A stretch of 49,193 nt of DNA from Dysgonomonas sp. 521 (GTDB lineage: Bacteria > Bacteroidota > Bacteroidia > Bacteroidales > Dysgonomonadaceae): contig NZ_QVMO01000022.1 in NCBI RefSeq assembly GCF_010501055.1, positions 5,948-55,140 of the forward strand. Reading direction: 5' to 3'. A model generated the notes under the pieces. It was not told where the DNA came from. It did not search any database and saw nothing but the letters and a program-made list of their open reading frames with translations. How positions within the stretch are numbered: the stretch's first letter is position 1; every line of letters starts with the position of its first letter. The translations under genes were made by a program, and so were the position numbers. Shown one piece after another: positions 35,204 to 44,547 of the stretch.

Positions 35204-36310
35204 TTATTTTGCAACAATCTTCTTTCCGTTCGATAATGTCACAATACCATCGCTTACTATACGATCGCCAGTAGATAATCCGTCAGTAACAACATAATTT
35301 TTCCCATCAGGTGTTGGAACTACAGTAATCTGTGTAGAAACTACCGAATCGCCCTGTACCTTATAAATCAGATATTTATCCTGTTGGGTAAATGTCGCTT
35401 TCTGAGGTATGACAATCGCATTATCAATATGATTAGGGATGATAATATTGCCGCTAAAACCGCTTCTCAGTAGTCCGTGAGCATTAGGGAATTCAGCTCT
35501 CAGAGTTACTGTCCCGGTGGTAGTATTCACTAATCCGGTAATGGTCCTTATTTTTCCTTTTTCATCATATATTTTGCCATCAGCCATTCTCAGGCTTACT
35601 TCGGGCAGGTTATTGATTTTCTCGGCCTGACTTTTCCCAGGTAAATCAGCCAGCAATTTTATCAGTTCTTTTTCGTTAATAGAAAAATATGCGAATACAT
35701 TCTTAGAACTGGATACCGTAGTCAGTACATTTCCATTGTTAACCAAGCTACCCAAACGGTAAGCGATAGAACCCACAACTCCGTCTACCGGGCTCGAAAC
35801 ATTAGTCCATCCTATCTGAGCTCTCGCATTTGCCAATTGAGCCTTTGCCTGTGCCAAAGATGCTTCGGCTGAAGACTGCGCGTTTTTATATGTTTTCAAC
35901 TGAACATCACTAACGATACCCTGACTTGCCAGTGGTTCGAATCTTGCCACATTCAATTCTGCAGTAGCCACCTGTGCTTTTGCACTTTCTACAGCCGCCT
36001 CTGCTGTCCTCAAAGCCTGCTCTGCTGAAGGCGAGTTCACTTTAAATAAAGTTTGCCCCTTTCTTACTACCGAACCTTCGTCTACATAAACGGCATCGAT
36101 AAATCCATCGATACGAGGCCTGATCTCCGTATCATCTTGTCCCTTTACTGTAACAGGGTAAACTGTTTCAAGCTGAACATTTTGTGCACTCAATACCTGA
36201 GTAGGGTATTCTTGCGGTGCAACCGGAGCGTCAGTCCCACCCTTCTTTCCACAAGAAGATGCTATAACCATAAGAGCCACTGCTCCAAAAACAATCTGTT
36301 TCAAATTCAT
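35204..36310 (-). CDS. RND efflux periplasmic adaptor lipoprotein (MFP)
   Basis: The 368-aa protein has lipobox ASSC near residue 20. The HlyD-type order follows: barrel-sandwich with PRIDGFIDAVYVDEGSVVRKG, a helical hairpin (about 100-165, rich in Ala/Glu/Gln), the second sandwich half and a beta barrel (GFSGNIIIPNHIDNAIVIPQ). It links the pump to the outer-membrane channel. It starts 12 nt after the marR stop, so they are one operon. Confidence 0.95.
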   Translation of the reverse strand: MNLKQIVFGAVALMVIASSCGKKGGTDAPVAPQEYPTQVLSAQNVQLETVYPVTVKGQDDTEIRPRIDGFIDAVYVDEGSVVRKGQTLFKVNSPSAEQALRTAEAAVESAKAQVATAELNVARFEPLASQGIVSDVQLKTYKNAQSSAEASLAQAKAQLANARAQIGWTNVSSPVDGVVGSIAYRLGSLVNNGNVLTTVSSSKNVFAYFSINEKELIKLLADLPGKSQAEKINNLPEVSLRMADGKIYDEKGKIRTITGLVNTTTGTVTLRAEFPNAHGLLRSGFSGNIIIPNHIDNAIVIPQKATFTQQDKYLIYKVQGDSVVSTQITVVPTPDGKNYVVTDGLSTGDRIVSDGIVTLSNGKKIVAK

Positions 36311-36322
36311 ACCTAATTAATG

Positions 36323-36793
36323 TTAATTATTTATTGTTTTACCTAATCTATCCATTTCCCGCAATAATATTTGTAACTGCATTTTCAGTGCATTGCGGTC
36401 TACATTCTCAAAGAGTAAATCTTGTCCTTCTTTCACTTTCATAATCGCTTTTTCGAAAAGCTCCGAGCCGGCATCTGTCACTTCTACAATGCGCGCTCTG
36501 GTGTCCGTTGTACTTTCCCTTCTGCTTATAAGCCCTTTCTTCTGAAGATTCCTTAATATAGTAGAAGTAGTCATCGGGTCTATTTCTGTCTCTTGTGATA
36601 ATATTATCTGTGTTGCTTCCATCTTTTGTTTCGACATGTGATATATAGCACCCAGCAATTCGAGTTGAGAACCTGTAAGCCCGAACTCTCCAAGTAATTT
36701 GTGTTTACCTCTTTGCCAATACTTAGAAACCCTCCAAATAAGATAACCTATATCATCATTGGGATTTTCAAATTTGTTACAATTTCCATCCAT
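36323..36793 (-). CDS. MarR-family transcriptional repressor of the efflux operon
   Basis: The 156-aa protein has a winged helix-turn-helix at about 40-105: GLTGSQLELLGAIYH, a recognition helix at SQETEIDPMTTSTILRNLQK, and a wing with GLISRRESTTDTRARIVEVT. Helices at both ends form the dimer interface. As first gene of the efflux operon it probably represses it until a ligand binds; this is a common arrangement in Bacteroidota (known of the family), and a candidate operator lies over its -7 region. Confidence 0.93.
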   Translation of the reverse strand: MDGNCNKFENPNDDIGYLIWRVSKYWQRGKHKLLGEFGLTGSQLELLGAIYHMSKQKMEATQIILSQETEIDPMTTSTILRNLQKKGLISRRESTTDTRARIVEVTDAGSELFEKAIMKVKEGQDLLFENVDRNALKMQLQILLREMDRLGKTINN

Positions 36794-36817
36794 TCAATCT
36801 TTATTTAAATTTGTTGG

Positions 36818-36825
36818 CAAATATA
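36818..36825 (-). promoter_or_regulatory. -7 box TATATTTG of the marR-efflux operon
   Basis: It is an exact TAnnTTTG match on the minus strand 24 nt before the marR ATG. It directly adjoins a perfect inverted repeat at 36826-36839. The rest of the 300-bp gap up to 37094 holds a small hairpin with a T-run (ATGTT-GTTT-AACAT near 36868) and an ITR-like scrap at its right edge. Confidence 0.6.
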
Positions 36826-36839
36826 ATAAGTACACTTAT
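36826..36839. promoter_or_regulatory. Candidate MarR operator ATAAGT-AC-ACTTAT
   Basis: It is a perfect 6+6 inverted repeat with a 2-nt centre, placed in the spacer just upstream of the -7 box. A second copy of the left half (ATAAGTACAT) follows at 36841. Binding here would block RNA polymerase, as expected of an auto-repressing MarR protein. Confidence 0.6.
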
Positions 36840-37076
36840 AATAAGTACATATTGTATTCGATAAAAACATGTTGTTTAACATTTTTTATGCAAGCTATAA
36901 CATTTGTTCAATAAAAAAATAATTGCTATATATAGAAAATGAGAATGTGTGAAAAGTCAAAAAAAGAGTAATCGCCATTGCAGTCCCGACTCGCAATCCC
37001 ACTCATAATCAAAACTCTATCTTTAGGGGATTTCGTATCAGGCACGGAATGACAGGCTTTTGACACACCCTCATTC

Positions 37077-37094
37077 TAAAATTTAAACAGTTTC
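37077..37094. repeat. Solitary MITE-end-like sequence
   Basis: TAAAATTTAAACAGTTTC matches the right end of the MITE family (TAAAATTTAAACAGRCTC) at 16 of 18 bases. It touches the stop codon of the MscS-type gene. No partner end or MITE interior is recognisable to its left, so it may be a decayed remnant or chance. Confidence 0.4.
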
Positions 37095-38396
37095 TTATTT
37101 CACATTTTCTTTTATATACACATCATAAATATCACTTCCCGAAGATTCTTCGTATATCTGCAGATCGAAATATTTGACAACACCGATAAAGTGATTCACT
37201 ATTTCGGACAAGATAACTTCATACTCAGCCCATACGGTTGTATTGGTAAATGTATATAGTTCGATAGGCAAGCCTTGGGCTGTAGGTGCAAGCTGCCGTA
37301 CCAATAATGTCTTATCCTTATCTATCCGGGGATGGTTTCTCAAATAATAAACTCCATACTGAAGAAATAAATCACTGTTCGTTATACGATGCTGATTCAG
37401 AGGTATCGAAATATCTGAACCCTGATCCATTTCGGCATACTCTTTCTGTTTGGTCTGTATATATTCTTTAAGCCCATCCACGCCTTTATACTTCTCCAAC
37501 TCTTCATCAGACAGAAAACGTATCGTATCATGCTTGATATTCAAAGCCCGTTTAAATCGGCGTCCACCGGAGTCTTGCATACCACGCCAGTTCTGAAATG
37601 AATCAGAGATTAAAGCATAGGTAGGTACAGTCGTTATCGTCTTATCAAAATTACGGATCTTTACTGTTGTCAGGTTAATTTCCTCTACATTACCATCTGC
37701 CCCATATTTGCTCATTGTAATCCAATCTCCAATCTGTACCATATTATTGGTTGTTACCTGAATACTACCTGCAAAGCCTTTGATCGAATCCTGAAATAAC
37801 AGCATAAGAATAGCTGAGGCAGCCCCCATAGCGGCAAAGAAAGCTGTTGCCGACTGTCCTGTAATGATGGAATATATAATTACCGCGCCAAAGATGAACA
37901 GTATTATATTTATAACCTGAAAATAGCTTTTCATTGGCTTGTTATGAAAAGCCGGTTTCTCTTGCAAAACGCCACCAAACGACCTGATGACTGACATGAT
38001 AAGCCAGATAATCATAAAGACTGCGTAAATATCTGTCAGTTTAAGCATAGGAGAAATCAACGAATGGAAATCGTAGAATATAACCGGTATTGTTCCTCGT
38101 ACAAAAGAGTAAGGGCCAATCAATGCGATATAATGAGGGAGTTTGTTCTCTATTGCATAATTAATAAATGACAATTTGGTAATACTGGCAGCCCTACGGA
38201 GAATAAATAACAAAATCTTCTTTAATAGAAATTGTATGCAAAATGCGATAACTATGACCAAAGCCAGTAATACAATTAGTTTTGTATATATTATCCATTG
38301 TTCGGCAATCCCAAACCCTTTGAGAAAACCTTCCATCCAAAGAGCGATGGCTCTAGTGATCGTACCAGCTTCAGCTTGTATTTCCTGTGAATCCAT
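37095..38396 (-). CDS. Mechanosensitive ion channel, MscS family (YbdG-like)
   Basis: The 433-aa protein has about five membrane helices (roughly 25-45, 75-95, 100-120, 150-170, 180-205) with the pore-lining helix rich in Ala/Gly (TAFFAAMGAASAILMLLFQD), then the MscS beta domain (DWITMSKYGADGNVEEINLTTVKIRN) and a C-terminal domain. The motif NWRGMQDSGGRRFKRAL and the insertion in the cytoplasmic domain point to the YbdG branch, which responds to osmotic down-shift. It stands alone, with a TATCTTTG -7 box upstream. Confidence 0.92.
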   Translation of the reverse strand: MDSQEIQAEAGTITRAIALWMEGFLKGFGIAEQWIIYTKLIVLLALVIVIAFCIQFLLKKILLFILRRAASITKLSFINYAIENKLPHYIALIGPYSFVRGTIPVIFYDFHSLISPMLKLTDIYAVFMIIWLIMSVIRSFGGVLQEKPAFHNKPMKSYFQVINIILFIFGAVIIYSIITGQSATAFFAAMGAASAILMLLFQDSIKGFAGSIQVTTNNMVQIGDWITMSKYGADGNVEEINLTTVKIRNFDKTITTVPTYALISDSFQNWRGMQDSGGRRFKRALNIKHDTIRFLSDEELEKYKGVDGLKEYIQTKQKEYAEMDQGSDISIPLNQHRITNSDLFLQYGVYYLRNHPRIDKDKTLLVRQLAPTAQGLPIELYTFTNTTVWAEYEVILSEIVNHFIGVVKYFDLQIYEESSGSDIYDVYIKENVK

Positions 38397-38502
38397 TTCT
38401 TACTATTTTAATTTATATTAAAAGATATTCCTTTGTTCTAAACAAGTATTATAAAAAGATGTTCTGCAAAATCAGAGTAAATCCTCTTTGTATTCATATT
38501 TT

Positions 38503-38531
38503 GAGTCTGTTTAAAATATTCGACAAAGATA
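38503..38531 (-). promoter_or_regulatory. MITE-end-like sequence and -7 box before the MscS-type gene
   Basis: GAGTCTGTTTAAAAT (from 38503) resembles the left end of the MITE family. An exact -7 box TATCTTTG follows on the minus strand at 38524-38531, about 128 nt before the MscS-type start. No full element can be traced to the right. The rest of the 295-bp gap to 38691 is plain AT-rich DNA. Confidence 0.35.
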
Positions 38532-38691
38532 CTAAGCTACAATTTAACAATTATAGAGACTCCTTATAGAAAAACAAATATTAACTTAAAAAATCATAGA
38601 CATGTTCGGTACATATAAAAATCATATATCCATGTATTCATATTAAAGAGAATATTTGTATATTGCCTATCGGAACATTAAATCTATCGGT

Positions 38692-39057
38692 ATGGAACTC
38701 AAAATTATAAACAAAGTATTTTCGGTCTGTAAGGTTCGTAGCGCTGATAATATAAAATTCGACGATGAGTTCTGCTTTGTAAGCAAGACTGATCAGGAAA
38801 TTTCCCTTGTATGTGAAGAATCATCTACACCCGCAGATTGTATCGTATCCGAAAAGGGATGGAAAGCATTCCGGCTCGAAGGTTTGCTCGATTTCTCCTT
38901 AGTAGGGATCTTATCAAAGATATCTAAAATATTAGCGGATAATGAGATAAGCATATTTGCTATATCTACCTTCAATACCGACTATATCCTGATAAAGATA
39001 GAGGACTTTGACAAAGCCATAGACGCCTTACAGAGTTATAACTATAGGATCAGCTAA
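38692..39057 (+). CDS. ACT-domain protein (ACT_7 type)
   Basis: The 121-aa protein has two ACT-like halves. The second carries the clear signature GILSKISKILADNEISIFAIST followed by TDYILIKIEDFDKAIDAL. Such small proteins bind amino acids or other ligands, usually as dimers; the ligand is unknown. I start it at the ATG at 38692; the frame extends to a TTG at 38656 without support. It converges on the RNase H gene with 12 nt between stops. Confidence 0.85.
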   Translation: MELKIINKVFSVCKVRSADNIKFDDEFCFVSKTDQEISLVCEESSTPADCIVSEKGWKAFRLEGLLDFSLVGILSKISKILADNEISIFAISTFNTDYILIKIEDFDKAIDALQSYNYRIS

Positions 39058-39069
39058 ACAGAACCCGCT

Positions 39070-39696
39070 TCATTTCCGGCCAAAATCAGCAGGAATCTCG
39101 CCCCATTTATCTGTCTGCCATTTGATAATCTGGGTAGTATATGTATTTTCCCTGAGCCATTTTTCGGCACGCTCTATCATATAAAAGAGGGATTCATTTT
39201 CGGGAACACGCTCCAGCTTTGTCTTACATTTCTTTTCACGAACCCACTTAATGGCATTAACGCTATCGGTGTAAATGGGTATGGAATATCCCTTTTGCTT
39301 CAGCAACGCCAAGCCATGTACCAGTGCAAGGAACTCGCCTATGTTATTAGTTCCTCGTTCAAATGGCCCTTGCTTGAATACTTCTTCCCCGCTCTTCACA
39401 TATACTCCTCTGTATTCGAGCAATCCGGGATTGCCACTACATGCCGCATCTACAGAAAGGCTGTCTTTGATAATCTCGGGGATACTATTTATCGAAATTG
39501 CCTTCTTCTTTTCGGCATTCTTTCCCACATACAACCAGGGACTTTCATTATAGGCCTTTTCAGCTGTTTCCTTTGTAGGAAAAGATTTATATATAGCACC
39601 ATCATATCCTTCTACCTGCGCCTTACACTCTGCCCACGAAGAATAAACTCCCGGTGTAACACCATTCCAAACTACATAGAAATTCTTTTTTGCCAC
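39070..39696 (-). CDS. rnhA: Ribonuclease H1 with N-terminal viroplasmin domain
   Basis: The 208-aa enzyme cuts RNA in RNA-DNA hybrids. The hybrid-binding viroplasmin domain is at the N-terminus (KKNFYVVWNGVTPGVYSSW), then the nuclease domain with acidic residues in SVDAACSGNPG, NNIGEFLALVHG and YTDSVNAIKW. I start it at the GTG at 39696 (VAKKNFYVVW): homologs begin here, and AGGGG lies 5 nt before it. The ATG at 39759 and the TTG at 39771 would add a Cys-rich leader (ICRCKALADIF) not seen in the family. Confidence 0.9.
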   Translation of the reverse strand: MAKKNFYVVWNGVTPGVYSSWAECKAQVEGYDGAIYKSFPTKETAEKAYNESPWLYVGKNAEKKKAISINSIPEIIKDSLSVDAACSGNPGLLEYRGVYVKSGEEVFKQGPFERGTNNIGEFLALVHGLALLKQKGYSIPIYTDSVNAIKWVREKKCKTKLERVPENESLFYMIERAEKWLRENTYTTQIIKWQTDKWGEIPADFGRK

Positions 39697-39782
39697 GCTT
39701 CCCCTACTTTGAGTATCAATAAAAATATCTGCAAGCGCCTTACACCTACAGATATTCATTATTTTTTTCAACTAGTTATAAA

Positions 39783-40067
39783 TCACTTTTCATTAAAAAA
39801 ATCTGATGCTTTTTTACGGGCTTTATCCGCAAGCTCATCTACCTTATCTACAAACTTATCGGTATAACTTTGTGTGTTTTTAGAGATATCGGCAAATAAA
39901 CCCTTCGCTTTATCGAGAAACTCTTCCGACTTGCCTTTAAAGAATTTATCCCAGTCTATATCAAGCCCTTCTTTATCCATATAATCTTTGACTATAGAGA
40001 CAGCTTTTATTGCCTGATCTTCGGTGAGCCCGGCTTCAACCTGAAGCTTTTTTATTAAGTTTTCCAT
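39783..40067 (-). CDS. Small helical protein, function unknown
   Basis: The 94-aa protein has no signal peptide or membrane segment. It is nearly all charged helix: residues 1-45 (KLQVEAGLTEDQAIKAVSIV) form a compact unit like the DUF2267/EF-type small domains, and 48-94 form a long lysine-rich amphipathic helix (DKFVDKVDELADKARKKASD) resembling stress or YtxH-like tails. Similar small proteins are common in Bacteroidota but uncharacterised. It follows the beta-barrel gene by 68 nt. Confidence 0.7.
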   Translation of the reverse strand: MENLIKKLQVEAGLTEDQAIKAVSIVKDYMDKEGLDIDWDKFFKGKSEEFLDKAKGLFADISKNTQSYTDKFVDKVDELADKARKKASDFFNEK

Positions 40068-40135
40068 CGCTGTAATTATTTAAAATGACACATATAAAAC
40101 AACAATGTAATGTATAAAGTTTGAGAAATAATAGA

Positions 40136-40843
40136 TTAGAACCTGAAACCTACCGATGCCGAGAAATTACGGTTTCTCAACTCGGGATCACTATGCGAGA
40201 TATTATACAGACCGTATTCGTAATTTATCTTAAAGGTATATATATCATATATCAGTCCCACACTTCCATTCAGCCCATAATCGAAACGCCTCCATCTATC
40301 AGGTGTATAGGTATCATATTCATATTCGGGAACAATAGTTTCTACAGGCGCTCCATATCCATCTTCTCTAACAGAGATACTGCTGAATGTACCTTTTCCC
40401 TTATAACCATAGGCTGCATAAAAACCTCCATTTATGTTAACAGCAAATGTTTTGGTAAAATACACCTCATAACCCAGATTAAGAGGTATTTGAATATAAT
40501 TCCCCGTTGTATTACTCCATTCGTCATAGGTAGTTTTCTCATTAATGCTTTCGTCTTTGGTGACGGTATTAACATGCCTTTTCAATCCTTTCTTGGTAAC
40601 TAAAAAGCCAGTTTGAACTTGCAAATTCCAGAGAATCTTATAATTAAGATTAAAACCAATATGAAGACCCACCTTAGCCTGTTTGTATGTATTATTTCCT
40701 TTTCCGCCTATATCCATTTCCGCCAGATTGACACCGGCATAGATATCGGAGGTAAACCGTTTCTTAGGCTTATATTGAGCGCTAATCCCGACACAATAAA
40801 CAAACAAAGATATTAGTAATATTATTTTTATAAATGTTTTCAT
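40136..40843 (-). CDS. Outer membrane beta-barrel protein (PorT/OMP_b-brl-like)
   Basis: The 235-aa protein has a signal peptide (1-22, ending GISAQ) and alternating beta strands with aromatic ends, e.g. AKVGLHIGFNLNYKIL and LQVQTGFLVTKKGL, closing with a terminal strand RNFSASVGFRF whose last residue is Phe, the usual BAM signal. It is probably an 8-10 strand barrel. The function is unknown. An exact -7 box (TAACTTTG, 40863-40870) lies 20 nt upstream. Confidence 0.85.
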   Translation of the reverse strand: MKTFIKIILLISLFVYCVGISAQYKPKKRFTSDIYAGVNLAEMDIGGKGNNTYKQAKVGLHIGFNLNYKILWNLQVQTGFLVTKKGLKRHVNTVTKDESINEKTTYDEWSNTTGNYIQIPLNLGYEVYFTKTFAVNINGGFYAAYGYKGKGTFSSISVREDGYGAPVETIVPEYEYDTYTPDRWRRFDYGLNGSVGLIYDIYTFKINYEYGLYNISHSDPELRNRNFSASVGFRF

Positions 40844-40862
40844 AAAGTCAGTATAGTTACTG

Positions 40863-40870
40863 CAAAGTTA
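40863..40870 (-). promoter_or_regulatory. Candidate -7 box TAACTTTG for the beta-barrel gene
   Basis: It is an exact TAnnTTTG match on the minus strand, 19 nt before the start codon, in the 33-bp gap after the peptidase gene. It implies a very short leader. Confidence 0.45.
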
Positions 40871-40876
40871 GAATAA

Positions 40877-42100
40877 TTAATTATATATTAAAGTAAACAA
40901 CTTCTTTTCATCAAAAATTTCGTTTGCTACAGCCAATATCTGCTCTGCCGTTATCGAATCTATTCTTTCAAAGGTCTCTTCTAATGTATTGAAATGGTTA
41001 TGATGCATAAAATTCTTTCCCAGAGACAAAGCCAGATTCTCATGATTATCCCTCATAACCCCAATTTGTCCCATCAGTTGCCTTTTAGCTGCATGCAACT
41101 GCGTGGCAGTCAATTTATTCTTCTTTATTTTATCCAGCTCCTTATATACCAAATCCATGCACTTTTGCACATTCTTCTTATCACACCCAAAGTAAACAGA
41201 GGTCACTCCCGTATCGGTATATGCCGTTACGGATGAATCCACATTATAGACGTATCCCCTTTTTTCCCGCAGAGAGATATTTAGCCGGCTATTCATCCCC
41301 GGTCCGCCTAGTATATTGTTCAGCAGGTTCAGTGCCCTTCTGTCCCGGTTGTGTAAAGAATATGAACGGCCTCCCAACAAAACATGCGCCTGTGACGTGT
41401 CTCTATTTTTTGTCTTTTTTACGGGTAGTATATCCACAGGGCTTACCCTGTCTGCCTGATAAACTGAGGATGAAAGGCCCGACAGGTATTTTTCAGCGTA
41501 ATACACAACCTTCTTGAAAGCAGTATTACCAACCGAAAAAAAGACAACATTAGACGGCACGTAAAACTTATCCACAAACGATTGAGCCATCTGCGTATTA
41601 AATTTTACCAAGAAATCTTCCTCTCCTAATATATTATGCCCTATCCCGGACTTATCGAAGACTAAATTTTCAAACTCGTCAAAGATAAGTTCAGAGGGAC
41701 TGTCTTCATAAGAATGTATTTCATCGATAATCACCTCCACTTCTTTGTCAATCTCCTGCTGTGGAAAATTAGAATGGAAGGTAATATCGGCAAGCAGTTC
41801 GATGGCACGGCTGAAATGTTGTTCCAAAAAGACAGAGTATACGACTGTCTCCTCTTTATTAGTATAGGCGTTAAGTTCGCCGCCTACATTCTCCATACGG
41901 TTTATGATATGAAAAGAACGCCGCTTCCGGGTACCTTTAAACAGCATGTGCTCTACAAAGTGAGCCATTCCGTATTCGCCCGGCAACTCGTCGCGCGTAC
42001 CTGCATTGACCACAAAGCCACAATAAGAGACATTGCTTTCTATCGGTTTATGTACAATACGAAGCCCGTTAGCCAGTGTATGCGTATAATAGTTTATCAT
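40877..42100 (-). CDS. M16 family zinc metallopeptidase
   Basis: The 407-aa peptidase has the inverted zinc motif HFVEH (H47, E50, H51) and the downstream Glu in the EVEVIIDEIHSYED stretch. Two M16 half-domains follow (second about 180-400; HVLLGGRSYSLHNRDRRALN, GGPGMNSRLNISLREKRGY with the substrate-binding R/Y). There is no signal peptide, so it is cytoplasmic. Bacterial relatives include the PqqL/YmxG-type processing peptidases; the substrate is unknown. It overlaps alkD by four bases. Confidence 0.92.
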   Translation of the reverse strand: MINYYTHTLANGLRIVHKPIESNVSYCGFVVNAGTRDELPGEYGMAHFVEHMLFKGTRKRRSFHIINRMENVGGELNAYTNKEETVVYSVFLEQHFSRAIELLADITFHSNFPQQEIDKEVEVIIDEIHSYEDSPSELIFDEFENLVFDKSGIGHNILGEEDFLVKFNTQMAQSFVDKFYVPSNVVFFSVGNTAFKKVVYYAEKYLSGLSSSVYQADRVSPVDILPVKKTKNRDTSQAHVLLGGRSYSLHNRDRRALNLLNNILGGPGMNSRLNISLREKRGYVYNVDSSVTAYTDTGVTSVYFGCDKKNVQKCMDLVYKELDKIKKNKLTATQLHAAKRQLMGQIGVMRDNHENLALSLGKNFMHHNHFNTLEETFERIDSITAEQILAVANEIFDEKKLFTLIYN

Positions 42101-42801
42101 TTTTTCTTCATGTAAAATGCCTGCTCTTCAGGTGTTAATTTCTCGATAGAATAGCGCAGCATGGTGCGAGGCATTTCTTTATGATGACGGTTGAGAAAAT
42201 CAATGAGCAAACTCTTGTCCCGCTTACCGACTTCCCTGAGCATCCAGCCTATAGCCTTGTGTATCAGGTCATGTTTGTGATGTAATAGTTTTTCCGATAA
42301 TGCCAGAATATCTTTATGGTCGTTCCGCCTGACGAATGCAAATGTAGAAATAACGGCAATGCGCTGATCCCATAAAAGAGTGCTGTCTGCAAGTTCATAC
42401 AGTATCCCTCTATCCTTATCCACCAGATATTCGCCCACTATATCTTTCGCGCTCAGGTCTACCAAGTCCCAGTTATTGATCCGGTGCGTATACGACAGGT
42501 AAAAATCGACTATACTCTTTCTTTTGGCCTCACTTCTTGTTTTCTTGAAAGCTTCAACCAATATCAATAAAGCGCACAGGCGGCACTCGTGATATTTATT
42601 GTCAAGAAGCTTTACCAACTCGTCAAAAGAAATATCCTTATTCTCCTTTGCCACTTTGCGGGTATCGGGAACAACAACCCCGAGAAATTTATCGCCCTCT
42701 CCGTATTCTCCTTTACCTGTCTTGAAAAAATATGGGAGAAACTCTTTCTTTTCAGGTGTAGAATACGTTTCCAGTTCTTTTTCGATTTCTTTCGCAGTCA
42801 T
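42097..42801 (-). CDS. DNA alkylation repair protein (AlkD-like HEAT-repeat glycosylase)
   Basis: The 234-aa protein is helical throughout with the AlkD family motifs FFKTGKGEYGEGDKFLGVVV, NNWDLVDLSA (the catalytic Asp region) and HKAIGWMLREVGKR. It would excise 3-methyladenine and 7-methylguanine without base flipping. It overlaps the peptidase gene. A large 133-nt gap separates it from cysS; a long-loop inverted repeat (GGTTATT/AATAACC near 42841) is the only structure there. Confidence 0.93.
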   Translation of the reverse strand: MTAKEIEKELETYSTPEKKEFLPYFFKTGKGEYGEGDKFLGVVVPDTRKVAKENKDISFDELVKLLDNKYHECRLCALLILVEAFKKTRSEAKRKSIVDFYLSYTHRINNWDLVDLSAKDIVGEYLVDKDRGILYELADSTLLWDQRIAVISTFAFVRRNDHKDILALSEKLLHHKHDLIHKAIGWMLREVGKRDKSLLIDFLNRHHKEMPRTMLRYSIEKLTPEEQAFYMKKK

Positions 42802-42934
42802 AATATTTTAACTAAAAAGTGACAAAAGTGACAACTTTAAGGTTATTCCTGATTGTAACTTTTCTTATCCTGAAAATAACCCTTTATATATAGATAAATT
42901 TACAGGTTTTTTATACAGAAGAATAAATCACAAT

Positions 42935-44410
42935 CTATTTGAGTTTCCATTCTGCGCCATCTTTACCGTCCTTTATTTCAAATCCGGCATCAGAAAGTTC
43001 TTTGCGTATCTGGTCGGATGTAGCCCAATCTTTATTTTCTTTGGCCTTCTGGCGAATGTCGAGCAATAAATCCACCGCTTTACCAAAGGCTTCGTTACTG
43101 CCATTATTTGCATTTGTAGCATCGTTGCGAACACCAAGTATGGAGAACAGGAATGTATCGAAAACAGCTTTCAGTTCGTCTATATCTTCCTGTGCTAGTG
43201 TGACGCTACCTGCACATGCCGAATTAATAGCTGTACCGGCTTCGCATAAATGGGCGATAACTATAGCCGAATTCAAATCATCGTTTAATGCGTCATAACA
43301 TTTTTGACGGATACCCTTTACATCTACAGACGAAACCGTTGAGGCCGGTATCTTATCTATCCGCCCATAAGCATCGAAAAGACGCTCAAGGCTTTTTTCG
43401 GCAGCCTGCAATGCTTCGTTGCTAAAATCTACCGTACTGCGATAGTGAGCTTGCAGGATAAAAAAGCGTACCGTCATAGGCGAATATGCCTGAACCAGCA
43501 TGGGGTGCGAGCCTGTAAAAAACTCGTCTAGGGTAATGAAATTACCGAGAGATTTACCCATCTTCTGCCCGTTTACCGTAATCATGTTATTATGCATCCA
43601 GTAACGCACCACACGCTGTTTTTCCATAGCGGTGTTTTGCGCTATTTCACACTCGTGATGCGGGAACATCAGGTCTAAGCCTCCACCATGTATATCAAAT
43701 TCCTTACCCAGATATCTGATACTCATCGTTGAACATTCGATATGCCAGCCCGGAAAGCCGTCACTCCACGGCGAAGGCCAACGCATGATATGTTCGGAAG
43801 CGGCTTTTTTCCACAGGGCAAAGTCCACCTTATTTCTTTTTTCATCCTGACCATCCAAATCGCGTGTAGTATTCAGCATTTCTTCGATATTGCGATGCGA
43901 CAGGATACCATAATCGTAATCCTTATTATATTTTTCAACATCGAAATATACCGAACCCTGACTTTCATAAGCGTATCCGCTTTTGAGAATTTCCTTAATC
44001 GCCTCTATTTGTTCTATAATATGCCCCGATGCGTGAGGCTCGATAGACGGAGACAATACGTTCAGCGCATCCATCGCCTTATGGTACCTGTTTGTATAAT
44101 ATTGCACCACCTCCATCGGTTCAAGTTGTTCGAGGCGGGCTTTTTTCGCTATTTTATCTTCTCCCTCGTCCGCATCATTTTCCAGATGCCCTACATCCGT
44201 AATATTGCGCACATAGCGTACTTTGTAGCCGATATGGGTAAGATACCTGAACAAAAGGTCGAAAGTAATAGCGGGGCGGGCATGACCCAAATGGCCGTCT
44301 CCATATACTGTAGGACCACAAACATACATCCCCACATGAGGCGCATGAAGCGGTTCGAATAATTCTTTTTTCCGTGTCAGGGTATTATAAATCGATAGTT
44401 TTTGTTCCAT
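42935..44410 (-). CDS. cysS: Cysteinyl-tRNA synthetase
   Basis: The 491-aa class I synthetase has the HIGH motif as HLGH (40-43), the first zinc ligand C31, the other ligands in HIECSTMS and PHHECE, and the KMSKS loop as KMGKS. The Gly variant is usual in this phylum. The C-terminal anticodon-binding domain is complete. A TATTTTTG -7 box lies 25 nt before the start. Confidence 0.97.
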   Translation of the reverse strand: MEQKLSIYNTLTRKKELFEPLHAPHVGMYVCGPTVYGDGHLGHARPAITFDLLFRYLTHIGYKVRYVRNITDVGHLENDADEGEDKIAKKARLEQLEPMEVVQYYTNRYHKAMDALNVLSPSIEPHASGHIIEQIEAIKEILKSGYAYESQGSVYFDVEKYNKDYDYGILSHRNIEEMLNTTRDLDGQDEKRNKVDFALWKKAASEHIMRWPSPWSDGFPGWHIECSTMSIRYLGKEFDIHGGGLDLMFPHHECEIAQNTAMEKQRVVRYWMHNNMITVNGQKMGKSLGNFITLDEFFTGSHPMLVQAYSPMTVRFFILQAHYRSTVDFSNEALQAAEKSLERLFDAYGRIDKIPASTVSSVDVKGIRQKCYDALNDDLNSAIVIAHLCEAGTAINSACAGSVTLAQEDIDELKAVFDTFLFSILGVRNDATNANNGSNEAFGKAVDLLLDIRQKAKENKDWATSDQIRKELSDAGFEIKDGKDGAEWKLK

Positions 44411-44435
44411 AACAATACGTCATTTTTTAGAAATA

Positions 44436-44443
44436 CAAAAATA
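44436..44443 (-). promoter_or_regulatory. Candidate -7 box TATTTTTG for cysS
   Basis: It is an exact TAnnTTTG match on the minus strand, 25 nt before the cysS ATG, in an A-rich leader. Confidence 0.45.
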
Positions 44444-44547
44444 CTAAAAAAAGTAATACGTGATGAGGAATAAGGAATGAGTTACGGGACAAACACATGA
44501 AAAATCAATACCTTCAAATTTGCGTCAATATAAACAGAAACCTGGTT

